DNA of 64,000 nt from Hypoxylon rubiginosum (lineage: Eukaryota; Ascomycota; Sordariomycetes; Xylariales; Hypoxylaceae), in the NCBI GenBank assembly GCA_902806565.1, contig CADCXA010000038.1, positions 1 to 64,000 on the forward strand, in the 5' to 3' direction. The number at the start of each line of letters is the position of its first letter. The first letter of the stretch is position 1. Position numbers and translations under genes: made by a program. Below the pieces are notes generated by a model. That model was not told the origin of the DNA and searched no databases. It was given only the letters and a program-made list of their open reading frames with translations. Of this stretch, positions 13,676 through 24,614 are shown piece after piece.

Positions 13676-16600
13676 ATAAAAAAAAAAAGATATAATATAT
13701 AAAGATAAAATAAAAATAAAAAACTAGTTAATTATTATAATAAAAAGAAAATCTATATTAAAATAAAAAAAAATGTTAATAATAAAAAAGAAAAAAATGT
13801 TTTAATTATAAATTTAAATAGTTAAAAACATATTAAATAATATAATTAACAATAAAAAATCTTATTATAATATTAACTATTAAAATGGTTTTATAAAAAG
13901 ATTAAATATATATAGTTTATATATATATATATTTAATATTTTATTTTATATTTTTAATATTAAATTTTTAATTTAATATTTATTATTTTCTTATATTACT
14001 TTTTAATATTTATTATATTTTATTATTATATTTAATTTTATTAAATACTAATTTAATTTAATGGATATTAGTTATTTTAACCTATATTTAATTCCATTTA
14101 ATTATTATTAAAATATAAAATTATATTATTAATTAATTATAAAAATACCTCCTTAATATTTTTATTTTTTATATTTTAACAAGCTAATAAACTCTTAAAG
14201 TTTATTATAAGTTAATAAATAACTTAAAAGAAGTTTTAATATATAATAATAAATATAAAATAAAAACTTTTAATTATTAGTTAATATTAATAAGATATAA
14301 CGTTTTATATTTTTAAAGATAAATAAAATAAAATATAGGTTTTTTAATAAGTTTTAAAAAATAATAAATATAATAGATAATAAAATAATAAAATTTAAAA
14401 TAAAAATAAATACTTTAAATAAAACAATAAAAAAATATAAAAAAAAGATTATAAAACTAAATTAAGCGTTAAATTCTATAAAAATTAATTTAAATAAATT
14501 TATATTAAATTTTATATTCTTAGCTAATAAAAATAATAATAATTTATTATTAGGTTTATTTAATATAAATTAAATTAATTTAATAAAAATCTTATTTTAA
14601 CCGTTTAAGAAATAATATATATGGTATTTTTATATAAAAAAACTTTTAATAAATTAGTTTTTAAAATTTAATATTTATAGTTTAAATATAACGCTTTTTA
14701 AAAATAGCTTAATTATTTTAAATAATAATTATTAAAACTAATTAACTTTTTATTAAATAAAATAAAATAAAATATTTATTAATATTATTTTTTTATTATA
14801 TATTATTAAATGTTAAGTTTTAACTTTTATTTTAATTATATTTTTAATTCCTAATAATATATAAATAATTTATAATATAATAATTAAAGGAAAAATTAAT
14901 ACGTATTATAGTTTTTTAAAATAAAACCTTTTAAATAATAAATATTATAAAATAATTTTAAACTAGTTTTTTATTATATTATTAAATAAAGTTAATAAGT
15001 TTATTAAAAAAACTATTTTATTAAAATATTTATTAATAGTAATAAATATATAGTAATTTAATAATATTAGATTTATAATAAATAAAAAGTTATATTAAAA
15101 AATATTAATATTTTTTTAAAAGTTAAAAAAGATATATTTAAAATTAAATATAGTTAAATTTATTTAATTTAAATAGTTAAACTATAATATTTATACTTTT
15201 AAATAAAGTTATATATATAATTAAAACGGTAATATTATTAGTTTTTTATAATATTAATATAAATATTATTTATATTTATTTTAATAAAATTATTATATTA
15301 TTTTAATATATTAAATTTATTTATATTATATAATTTAAAGTATTTTTAAACATAGGTTTAATTAATTTAAAATTATATCTTTTTAATATAAGTTTTAAAA
15401 TAAATATAACCTTTATTATATTAAAAATAATATATTAAATCTTAGATTTTATTTCTAGTTATACGTTAAATAATTAATAAGTAATATATTTTATTTTATT
15501 ATTTAATATCTTAAATGTTATATAATAATCATTTATATAAAAATAATATATTATTATAATATTAATAATTATTATAGTTTTTATAATAAAATAACGTTTT
15601 ATTATTATATTAAATAAATAATTAAATAAAAACTTTTTGGTTTTTAATATATATATATTAAAAAATATATTATAATTTTATATTTTTAAAAAAGAATTAT
15701 AAATAAATAACGTAGTTTAATTAATTTAAATTATAATAATAATTAAAAACTATAATAATAAAAATAATAATTTTTATATTTTTAAAATTATTTAATATAT
15801 TAATATAAAATAATTATTATTTTATATATTTAAAATTAATTTATATTAACTATATTTTATTTATAATATATAAAATATATAATAAATACTTTTTTTTTTA
15901 AATTTATTTTTTTTAGTTTATAATTTTATATTTAAATTTATAGTTTATAATATAATAAACCTTTTATATTATTTTTATTTTATAATTAAAAAGTTTGTTT
16001 TTTAGTTGTTAAATTTTATTACGTAATATAATATAGCTAAAATAATATTTTTATTTAAATATTTTAATTTTAACGTTATAATATATTAATTAAATAATAA
16101 AATTAACTTAAAAAATCTTTTTAATTAAGTTTTTATTATAATTTTACGTTTATTTTTATTTATTAACTAGTTATATTAAATGTTATATATAATAATTAAA
16201 AACTTTAAAAAACCAGGAAATATTATTATTAACGTTAGCGTTAATATTAATATTTTAATTTTAAATTATTATAATTTTAAAATAAATTTAATTTTAATTA
16301 TTATAAGTTTATTAATTTATATACTAATAAAAATTTTTTATTTTCTTTTATATAAAACTTTATAGTTAAATTTAACACTAAAATTTTTATTATTATTTTA
16401 TAGTTATTATATTAAAAAGTAGTTAAATAACTAAGTTTAAAAAAAAATAACTTGATTTTTAATATTTTTTTAATAGTTTAAACTTTATATAAAAAAATAA
16501 AAAATTAGTTATTTTTATTTAAATTAACGTTATAATTAATTTCCTTTAAATAATATATAAAAAATAATAAAATAATAATTTTTAATTTTATAATTACTTT

Positions 16601-17706
16601 TATAATATATTTTTATAAAATTATATATAATTATTTATAAGGTTTTAAAAAAAATTAAATAGTTTAAAAAATATATAAAAAATATAAAAGAATTATTAAA
16701 TATAAAAATTCTATATTATTATAATAAAAAAACTAGAATTAATAAAAAAAAATAACTGATTTTTAATATTTTTCTAATAATTTAAATTTTAAAAAAATTA
16801 ATTATTAAATATTATAATTATTAATAATTATTTTATAACTAAAAAAAAGCTTTATAAAAAAACTTTTAATAATATATTTTATAAAAGGTTTTAATAAGTT
16901 TTTAATATATTATAAAACTTATAAAAATTTTAATATTTTATAATTTATTAATTAAAATTTTTTAAATTTTTTATTAAAAAACATTTATATTAAAAATATT
17001 TTTTATTAAATTAAAATATATTTTATTTTAATTTTATATAACTTTATTATTTTTTAAGTTATAATAATATAAAAAAGTTTTATAAAAAATATAGTTTTTT
17101 AATAATATTTTAATAATTTTTTTTTAATTTTTAATATTAATTTAAATAATTATTTAAAAATAATATATAATATTATTTTATTTTAATATTAAAAATACGT
17201 ATTTTCTTCCCAATATTAATTACCTTTACTATAAAAAAATTAAAACTTTAATATTATTTTTTTAAGGCTTAGTTATATTTTTTTTATAGCTTTAATTTTT
17301 ATATTTAAGTTTATATACCGCCGGATTAATAGTTAGGTTAATAATAATTAATAAATTTTTAGTGTTATATGTTTTAATTATTTTTATACTTAAATTTCTC
17401 CTTTTTTTTTCCTTGTTTTTTATTTCTATTTTATAAAAAAAGGTTTCTTTTAAGTAGAACTTTATATTCATTTTCCCATATAGTAGTTTTTTCTTATGTT
17501 AAATAATAATTTAGCGAGTTATCTAAATCCCCCGAAACAATAAGCTGCTAGATAGGTACCGTATCTGGGAACTTGAACCCGGAGGAATTTTCTCTAACCT
17601 AAGCTAGTATTTCCACTAAAGAAGATAGCTGTATAGTTCGTGATTCTGGAAGTCCTAGGTACTGAAGTCGGAACAACTCAGCCTACGTTGATTGTGCGAT
17701 AGTGAT

Positions 17707-17823
17707 ATAGCAGTAATATTTGAGAGGCAGGTATCAAATCGCTACACATAAGGCCTAGAGTCAAACTTCTTTATATCAAACTATCGTGGCGGCAGGACAT
17801 ATGCCTGCCTACCTCTCAAATCA
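17707..17823. repeat. Imperfect inverted repeat, MITE-like
   Basis: ATTTGAGAGGCAGGTA at the left end is matched in inverse at the right end (TGCCTACCTCTCAAAT), 14 of 16 positions, enclosing about 85 bp. Its size and shape fit a small fold-back element, but I see no clear target-site duplication. Confidence 0.35.
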
Positions 17824-18608
17824 CCAATATACTGTATCGGGAGCGTTATGGACTGACGGTGTCTAGGATCCTGGGGCAATGCGTAGGTGCTAGACCAGAT
17901 TCACCTGTCAAATCGACGTGTATTAGACCTCCTATCGAATTAGCGAAGGCGGCAGGGTCGCAAGTATAGTGAACAATGAAAACCAGGGAATCCTGTTGTA
18001 AAGGTATAGGGTCATCTAAGGTCATGAAAAATGTATGTCATCTGACCAATTCTGATGTCGAAGTTGTTCTCTTATCAACAAGGAGAATCAAAATGTGGCC
18101 CGAACATGCTTCATCTAGTCTACCTAGGTAATCAGCTGTGAAATGACCTAGATTACCAAGAAGACTAATTTCTAGCATAGCACCATAACTGCAAATATCA
18201 CAGGGTTTGCTAAGGAAATTTATTTCTAAGTGTATAGCCCGGATATGTCTCTGCTAACTTGACCCAGGAACAGAGAATGTTGGAATTTCAGTGAATAGAA
18301 TGCGTACATATCGAGAAGATGAACAAGATATAAAGGTTGAGACACATCATGTATGTATCATATGATCATTATCAAAGTTCTTCATTATGAATCATTTTCG
18401 AGTCATGATCTGACATCCCCTTATCCAACCCCGTCTTCTTCGGACAAACCTTCCAGCCAGAAGCTTAAGGTGTTACTTCATTATTGTATCAGTTCATACG
18501 GTGTCATTATAAATTATATCAAAATGAATGAATAGTTTCCATTCTACTAAGGTACCATCCATCAAATTTCAATATATTCTGGTTGGGCGGTGAGACAATG
18601 AAATACAC

Positions 18609-18689
18609 TTACCCCTATTTTTCTCAATGCACTGAGCCACACTAATTAGTGGTGCGTTGATGCAGCTGCATGCATGTAAATAGGGGTAA
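18609..18689. repeat. 81-bp fold-back element with perfect 12-bp ends
   Basis: TTACCCCTATTT at 18,609-18,620 pairs perfectly with AAATAGGGGTAA at 18,678-18,689. Between them is a second nested palindrome centred on CACTAATTAGTG (about 18,640-18,651). The whole could fold as one hairpin. The ACCCCTAT word of its ends recurs across the window (see findings). Confidence 0.65.
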
Positions 18690-19703
18690 TGATAATAACT
18701 ACCTATTCCATCTACATTCCAAGTGGAACAGTGACGCAACAATGGTAGTATCTAGACAACTCTTTTGGAAAGTCACTTGAAGTATATCGAAATAGCGGTC
18801 AATGCTTTATTTTCGGAAATCGTGTAGGTAGCTGTGCTTGGAATTCGAGGGAATAAGAAGCTCAACGCAGTGCAGATAATATTCTCCATGTGACTCCGTG
18901 GCACAATTCCTATCGGGACTGCCCCGCAGAGCAATCGCAAGCTCGAAGGGATCTAGCATCGTGCTAACGCATTGGCTAATAGCTAGAGACTAAGAGAATA
19001 TCATGAACTACACAACCTTTCCTTGCCCCCCTGAGAAGCTCGGTGAACCATAATGATCAAGAGCGGGCGCTCCTTGAAATAGAAGGATTTCGCAAATGCC
19101 TCATCCGTCTTATCGTCTTCTGCTGGAAAGGGAATGCGACACAAGGTCCAAAAATGCCTGATACTGCCATTGATCGACTAGAAGAAAATGGCGTTTGAAG
19201 CTATCCCACCTTTAGATAACCCCCATGGAGATATATACGGAGCTGCATGAGCGATACATCTAGACAACCCGCCCCTCCTAGTCCCGAGGTATTGGGTAAT
19301 GCCCAATAGGTAGTTGGCAAGGTTACATCAGGATTCAGGGACGGTAACCTTGACGTCGAATCGGACCCGATAACCAAGCCGAGATGTCCCTCTATCAATG
19401 CTACCTCGCCACCCATCAGAAGAATTGGCTGTATGCGGCAGAGCGGATACAAGTGAACTGCCGAATCAGACCAATTCAATGGTAACTTGCAGGACCCAAT
19501 GAGTGCATGCCTTGAGCCATGGGAGAGCCATGCAGAGAACAGTATAAATGATGCCAGCGGCCACGTTCATGGCAGATGGTATTTCTAGGGCGACTTAGCA
19601 TCCGAATCACGCTACGCCTGAATCTCTCTAGGCTTGCTGTCTTTTAAGACTTGCACGATCATAAGAAAAGAACTACAAGTTTACCACCATTCAACCTACG
19701 ACA

Positions 19704-20780
19704 ATGGCAACTTCGTATAGGTTCTTCCTAACGGGGGCTAACGGCTATATCGCGCAGCATATCCTCTCCCAGCTCCTCGAAGATGGACATTCGGTACGTG
19801 CGGTCGTTCGCTCGCAGTCCAAGGTTGATATGCTCAAAAAGAGCTTCAGCAAATACGTGGACACGCCGCAGCTAGATTTTGCTATTGTGCCAGATATCAC
19901 CACTGCTGGGGCCTTTGATGCCGCACTGGAGTCTACTCCGCCGTTCGACATTGTCCTACATACTGCATCGCCTTTCTTTCTCCGCCCGATCCCAAACAGT
20001 GACTACCTTGACCCGGCCATTAAGGGCACGACGGAGGTCCTACACGGCATAACTCGCGTGGCGCTGAGTGTGAAACGTGTTGTGGTCACGTCGTCGTTTG
20101 CGGCTATGTACAACATGGCCCAAAACCCCATCTCGGACCCGCCCAAGATCTGTACGAACGAGGACTGGAACGACGTGACTCTCGAAGAGGCGCTGGCTAC
20201 AATTAACCCCATGTTCACGTACCCGGCCAGTAAGAAATTCGCCGAGAAGGCGGCGTGGGATTTCGTGAAGGAGAACAAGGTCAATTTCGAGCTGGCGGTG
20301 GTGAACCCGCCGGGGGTGTACGGACCGCTGTTCGACCCGTCCCAGATCGCGAAACCCGAGGATCTCAACGAGAGCACCGGGCTGATATACAACGGACTTC
20401 TCCGGCCGGACCTGAAGTCGACGGATCCGGTAGGCACCACGTTCTTGTACCTATACGCCGACGTGCGCGACGTCGCACGCGCTCACCTGCTGGCCGCGAC
20501 CGTGCCCGAGGCCGCGGGCAAGAGGTGGTTCGCCGTGGCGGGCGAGTTGAGCAACCAGCAGGTGGCTAACTACCTGCGGGAGGCGCTTCCGGAGAAGAGC
20601 GACGTAATACCTATCGGCGAGCCGGAGAAGGGGTCTTGGAAGCCGGAGGGATGGTACGGCGCAAGCGCGCCAGAGGTGGAAAAGGTGCTGGGGTTAAAGT
20701 ACAGGTCGGCGGAAGAAACTATTAAGGATTTGGCGCCCCAGTTGTTGGAGATCGAAAAGAGGGCGGCCGCGTCTTCGTGA
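19704..20780 (+). CDS. NAD(P)-dependent extended-SDR reductase (Gre2/dihydroflavonol-reductase-like)
   Basis: Single-exon gene, 358 aa, the usual length for the family. The N-terminus carries the Rossmann nucleotide-binding motif TGANGYIA (residues 10-17). The catalytic centre is seen as S130/S131 (VVVTSS) and Y173-x3-K177 (YPASK), and NPPGVYGP follows as in extended SDRs. Such enzymes reduce aldehydes or ketones in the cytosol with NADPH (yeast Gre2 methylglyoxal/isovaleraldehyde reductase, plant DFR, fungal ketoreductases). The substrate cannot be told from the sequence. The start codon is the only ATG that gives a Rossmann fold at the very N-terminus. It is the first gene after the AT-rich block, 2.2 kb from it, and its third codon positions are strongly G/C, so it does not look mutated. 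Confidence 0.93.
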   Translation: MATSYRFFLTGANGYIAQHILSQLLEDGHSVRAVVRSQSKVDMLKKSFSKYVDTPQLDFAIVPDITTAGAFDAALESTPPFDIVLHTASPFFLRPIPNSDYLDPAIKGTTEVLHGITRVALSVKRVVVTSSFAAMYNMAQNPISDPPKICTNEDWNDVTLEEALATINPMFTYPASKKFAEKAAWDFVKENKVNFELAVVNPPGVYGPLFDPSQIAKPEDLNESTGLIYNGLLRPDLKSTDPVGTTFLYLYADVRDVARAHLLAATVPEAAGKRWFAVAGELSNQQVANYLREALPEKSDVIPIGEPEKGSWKPEGWYGASAPEVEKVLGLKYRSAEETIKDLAPQLLEIEKRAAASS

Positions 20781-21231
20781 GAAGTACCTCTGGTCCTCGT
20801 CGAGAGTAGGGGGCTCATGTATTGTACAACTACACTCTTTATTCTAAGATATTAGACACAGGCAACGAGGCATACGTTCAAACTTCAATTTCACATTGTC
20901 TCAGCTCAGAGTCTATGGTCTGTCGACGCCCGGGAATCTCGGACAAAGGTTTAGGTATGACAAAACTATAATAGGATTGTGAGAACGGACTAGGTTACAT
21001 CTAAGAGTCGTACTGCTATGTGTTAGCAACCCCTAAACAAAGACAATCACTTGTGGAGCGTCCAAACAGAGGCTTTGTAGATTTATGGACATGGATTAGA
21101 ATATCTTTTGTTTGTCATTTGTCTTACGAAGTGTATCTGATTCAATTTGGGATTATAAGTCGAGATTATTGACCTTAGCTCACGAAGTCGCTATACGGCT
21201 GCCTCTGAACATTATCTGAAAGCTCTCTACC
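20781..21231. other. Intergenic, no gene seen
   Basis: 450 bp between two same-strand genes. I see no coding signal or clear promoter box. Confidence 0.5.
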
Positions 21232-21948
21232 ATGGACCGAAATTCACAGCGTAATCCTTCATCCAGGCATTACTACTCTCCACCTAGCAGTGTCAGTTCC
21301 GACGGATCTACTCCGGACCATATCGAATATGACTTAGCCCACTGTGTACCTTTAGGGGGTGATTCAGAGCAAGTTCGATCTAAATTGATCATTGGTAAAA
21401 CGACGGCGCTCGAGACTGTACAGCGAATCTTGGTTGGCACGGAAATATCCCTTAGTAACTCGCTACTCCAAGCCCTCTCCCGACTGCCAACCCTTCGCCA
21501 AGTCGAGTGGAACTCATCTTCAAGGAAAGGGTTGTCATTTAAACCTAGGATGTCCGACGGACAAGGCTCTCTAATGATGTATGTTTCAGGCCAGGTCAAC
21601 CCTGACCCGTGCCATTTATGTCTCTCGGGAAAAGGCCCTTATGCCCGCTGCATTACAGCACATCCTTCTGTTCTTGACAAGATCAGTTATGAGTATCGCG
21701 ACGCCTGCGCCAATTGCATATGTCAGAACCGAGTTTATCAATGTAGGACGATCCCCGGCCAACACATGTCTCGGAGTCGGACATTACAGGGCATATCACA
21801 AGATGAGTATTTCGATAAGCTTCATCAAGTTCGATCGATGTCTCCTAAATCACGACACCAGATTCAAACTGAGATAATGCAGTGGCAAACGGCGATCATG
21901 ACGGTTGGGTTAGAGAACGACAAAGAGTCGAGCTCTGGAAGGACATAA
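21232..21948 (+). CDS. Cys-cluster protein resembling fungal DUF3716 proteins
   Basis: Single exon, 238 aa. The N-terminal 30 residues are Ser/Pro-rich and probably disordered. The recognisable part is a cysteine cluster at residues 127-171: C127-x2-C130-x9-C140-x18-C159-x2-C162-x8-C171, with an extra C164. The sequence around it (CHLCLSGKGPYARC and CANC) is the pattern of the fungal-specific DUF3716 family, whose function is not known. The spacing suggests a zinc-binding fold, which is inference. The C-terminal third is polar. No signal peptide or membrane segment is seen. It is convergent with the CoA-transferase gene, with about 100 bp between stop codons. Codon bias is weaker than in the reductase upstream, so expression may be low. 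Confidence 0.7.
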   Translation: MDRNSQRNPSSRHYYSPPSSVSSDGSTPDHIEYDLAHCVPLGGDSEQVRSKLIIGKTTALETVQRILVGTEISLSNSLLQALSRLPTLRQVEWNSSSRKGLSFKPRMSDGQGSLMMYVSGQVNPDPCHLCLSGKGPYARCITAHPSVLDKISYEYRDACANCICQNRVYQCRTIPGQHMSRSRTLQGISQDEYFDKLHQVRSMSPKSRHQIQTEIMQWQTAIMTVGLENDKESSSGRT

Positions 21949-22051
21949 TATAATATAGATTGATATCCATGAATGCTTGAGACAGATAGGAGACAGGTAC
22001 CCACATACAATTACCAATAATTCCGATATCATCATCGTGCTGTAGCTTGCC

Positions 22052-23805
22052 TTATTGTTCGTCCGGCCACTTCGCCTCGTGCATTCCTCTCAAGCAGCTA
22101 CCGGAATCGTACCCTAACTTGGTAGTCTCATACGTGGCCGCAGGACCAACAAAGACCATTTCCTCATCAGCCACGCCTAGGTTGGCCTTGATAGTCATAA
22201 AATACTTGGGATTCAACAACTGTGGTGCCACTTTAGGCAAGCCGCTAGTCAACTAGATAGGGGTTGAAATTAGTAAGCGAACCCCTATTCGTACCTTAGG
22301 TAGGTAGGTAGTTATATAACTGTAATGAAGAAAAATGGAGTACTCACAATCCTCATCTGTCGATGCAAGTCGTCATAGTGCCTCGACTTCATGCCGGGCC
22401 ACATCTCCCGTAGTGACTGCTGTACCTCTGGGCTCTGTGTTCCGAGCGATATCAAGAAGCTGTTGAGATAGTTTAATGACATGGACACGAGGTAGTTGCC
22501 TCCTTGCTTGGAGCGCCTGTCTAGAGCGTTCATGATGGCGATGCATCCCACGATGCCGGTCTGAAAGTCAGAGTTGGGCAGGAACGGCATCACAGGCTCG
22601 TCCAGGTTCCACATACGAGCGAACAGCCAGGCTATGCCCGTCACCGCGTCGCTGATCTGCTGCCACCCGCTACGGTGCTTCCACGGGCCTTTCCAGCCGT
22701 AGCAGTTCTCCCGCGCGTACACTATGCCCTTCCCTCGTCTTTTGGCGATTTCGTGGACGTAGGTCGGGCCGAATCCCAGCTTCTCCAAAGCACCCGGGCG
22801 GTACCCGTCCAGCACGACGTCTGCGTCCTCAATCAGTCGCCGTAATGCCTCCTTTCCTTCGTCGGTCTTCAGGTCGAGATGTGCGTCACGCTTGCCGAGG
22901 TTGCTTTCAAATAACACAATACCTAGGTCGGGTAGGTTCGTGTTTGATACCCGGACCACGGTGGCACCGAATAGTGCCGCGAGTTTCGCTATGGTGGGAC
23001 CGGCAATTGCGCGTGTGAGGTCGACGATCTTGATGCCCTCCAGGGGTCTATAAGTCTTCGTCTCAACTTTTGGCCACGGCACCGGCGGTAGTCTTTCGCT
23101 GGGGAACTCTTCCAGTAAGTATAGCGGCTCATCTGCCACTACCTTCCCGTGCTCACTCTCGCGATACTCTTCCGGCGTGAGACAGATTCCGCCGGCTTGT
23201 CTCCGGAACTCGTTGGCCTCGATGTCCAGCCAGTCCGCGTCAAACCGCTGCACCGCTTCCGATAGCCCCTCGATAGCGTCCATCTCTTCCGTCAAGTCCC
23301 GATGCTTCGGCAGTCCTAGCATCTTTAAGCACGGCGTTGAGTCCAGACCCCCGTGCAAATGGAACCAGCGGCCATCTCGTGTCGGGTACACGTTTGTGAC
23401 AAGTCTACGCCAGTGCGTAAACTGGCTCGTGGTATCGTAGATCGAGTACCTCTGCCTCAACTCCGGGTCCGAAATGGGCTTTCCGCCGACCTGGAGTAGC
23501 AGGAAGGAGAATAAGAAGATGGAGGCCACGTCGCTATTGACAACGACGTGCTGCTCGGTGAGGCCGTAGCGCTCCTCCGCGATGGCGTTGCCAAAGGTGG
23601 AGAGGAGCGCCCACAGCGCGGCGCTGGATTCCGTGCATTTGACGGGTGCCGGCAGGAAGGGTTTCCGCAGTGCGGAGGCGTCGAAAGAAGTGCGCCGGGC
23701 CGCCGCCTTCACGAACTCGGGGATTTGAAGGCGCGGATCTGCTAGCAGGACTGAGTGCAGGATGCGTGAAGCTTCCCTTTGGATCGTGTAGTCGTCCTCT
23801 GCCAT
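22052..23805 (-). CDS. CaiB/BaiF family III CoA-transferase, two exons
   Basis: Two exons: 23,805-22,348 and 22,252-22,052; the 95-nt intron has a GTGAGT donor and CTAG acceptor at phase 0, giving 552 aa. Family III CoA-transferases and alpha-methylacyl-CoA racemases move CoA between carboxylic acids or epimerise acyl-CoAs. The family core begins at residue 258 (GIKIVDLTRAIAGP), followed by LGATVVRV-type and NLGKRDAHLDLK segments and DADVVLDGYRPGALEKLGFG (residues 327-346). The first 250 residues are a divergent copy of the same fold, as in many fungal long-form members. Exon 2 supplies the typical C-terminus (LPKVAPQLLNPK...EAKWPDE). Without the intron the protein would end in 11 unrelated residues. 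The substrate is unknown; fungal relatives are often annotated in short-chain acid or carnitine metabolism. The intron contains a 9-bp hairpin (see findings). Confidence 0.9.
22257..22288. repeat. Hairpin inside CoA-transferase intron
   Basis: ATAGGGGTT at 22,257-22,265 pairs perfectly with AACCCCTAT at 22,280-22,288 across a 14-nt loop. It lies close to the 3' splice site of the intron and uses the same word as the fold-back at 18.6 kb. Confidence 0.6.
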
Positions 23806-24614
23806 TGTAATCGTTTCTCTTATTTGCCTAGTTTACCTGACTCCCTGGGGTTTGTGGGAATGCATTCCATGGGACACATATAAGGTACGCACGCATGAAT
23901 GCTCTATTTAGACGACGCCTAGCCTGTTCACTATATTTAGGGGGCATGCAAGCTCCCTAAACAAGCCCCAAACGATCCTGCGGGGAAGATACACTCACAT
24001 GCCCAGACCAGGATTTATCCGCGGCTGTGGTCTGCGTGTAGGAGAGCTTTCGTCGGTAGATGAGTAGTAGCCATTTACCTATGTGGTATCGCATCCTTCA
24101 TTACCTACCTACCTAGGAGGTAGTAAGACTTTGCGTGACAGTAAACATAACTACTTCGTAGACTGAGTTACGATCCTCTACACATAGATACGGAAATGCG
24201 ATAAGTTCTCACATGTAGTTCTTCATTCTATTATTAAGGGTGGTTAAAAGACGAAAGTGCGCTGTATTTAAAGAGGGGTGATCTTTTCAGCGCACATTTT
24301 AGGGCACCTTTTAGGGCATCTTATAGCGCAGAACTATGAAAAGGGGCTGGAATAGGGGTAAGGGGGAAAGCCTCACTTTATAAATTTGAACAAGGGAGTT
24401 TTCATCTCAATACATTTATTCTCATGCCTTCCTTCGAAAATATTTGCTCATTATTCATGCCTCTTGCAACTTAAAGGCTACCTTAGGTACTTTACTCAAT
24501 ATTCACCTTCACATTCTTTGCTCCGCCTTTTATACTAAAATAACCCTATTTAGATACCATGAATACAAGTTATATATTGCCCACGGCATCTACAAATCTA
24601 AATACGATGTGCTA
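23806..24614. other. Intergenic, upstream of CoA-transferase
   Basis: No gene seen. It holds an 8-bp inverted repeat GTGCGCTG/CAGCGCAC near 24,257-24,296, followed by short direct repeats of TTTTAGGGCA. The recurrent ACCTACCTAGG word occurs near 24,107, and ATAGGGGT at about 24,352. Confidence 0.5.

Larger units (their letters stand above)
1..17505. repeat. RIP-saturated AT-rich block with no intact genes
   Basis: About 17.5 kb of extreme AT content; sample lines hold 3 to 9 G or C per 60 bases. Remaining C is mostly followed by G or T, and CpA/TpG is scarce while TpA abounds. In Pezizomycotina this is the mark of repeat-induced point mutation acting on duplicated DNA. The longest frame has 61 codons and uses only A/T-rich codons, so I call no gene. 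Several internal tandem arrays survive and are listed separately. The change to normal composition happens over about 300 bp (17.2-17.5 kb). What the parental elements were (transposons, or centromeric/subtelomeric repeats) cannot be read from the sequence. Confidence 0.9.
17506..19703. other. Intergenic region between AT block and first gene
   Basis: Normal base composition begins here. No reading frame on either strand resembles a gene. Two short inverted-repeat structures (17.7 kb and 18.6 kb) are listed separately. The last 200 bp before 19,704 should hold the promoter of the reductase gene, but I see no clear TATA box. Confidence 0.6.

Noticed and set aside
16180..16365. 61-codon frame inside the AT block
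   Set aside because: Composed almost only of Ile, Leu, Asn, Lys, Tyr and Phe codons, as any AT-only DNA would give; no family resemblance.
17540..17625. tRNA on the minus strand near GGGTTCAAGTTCC
   Set aside because: The A-box-like word lies only about 14 nt from it, too close for a tRNA.
19201..19479. 92-codon minus-strand frame upstream of the reductase
   Set aside because: No domain, and it sits in the likely promoter region of the neighbouring gene.
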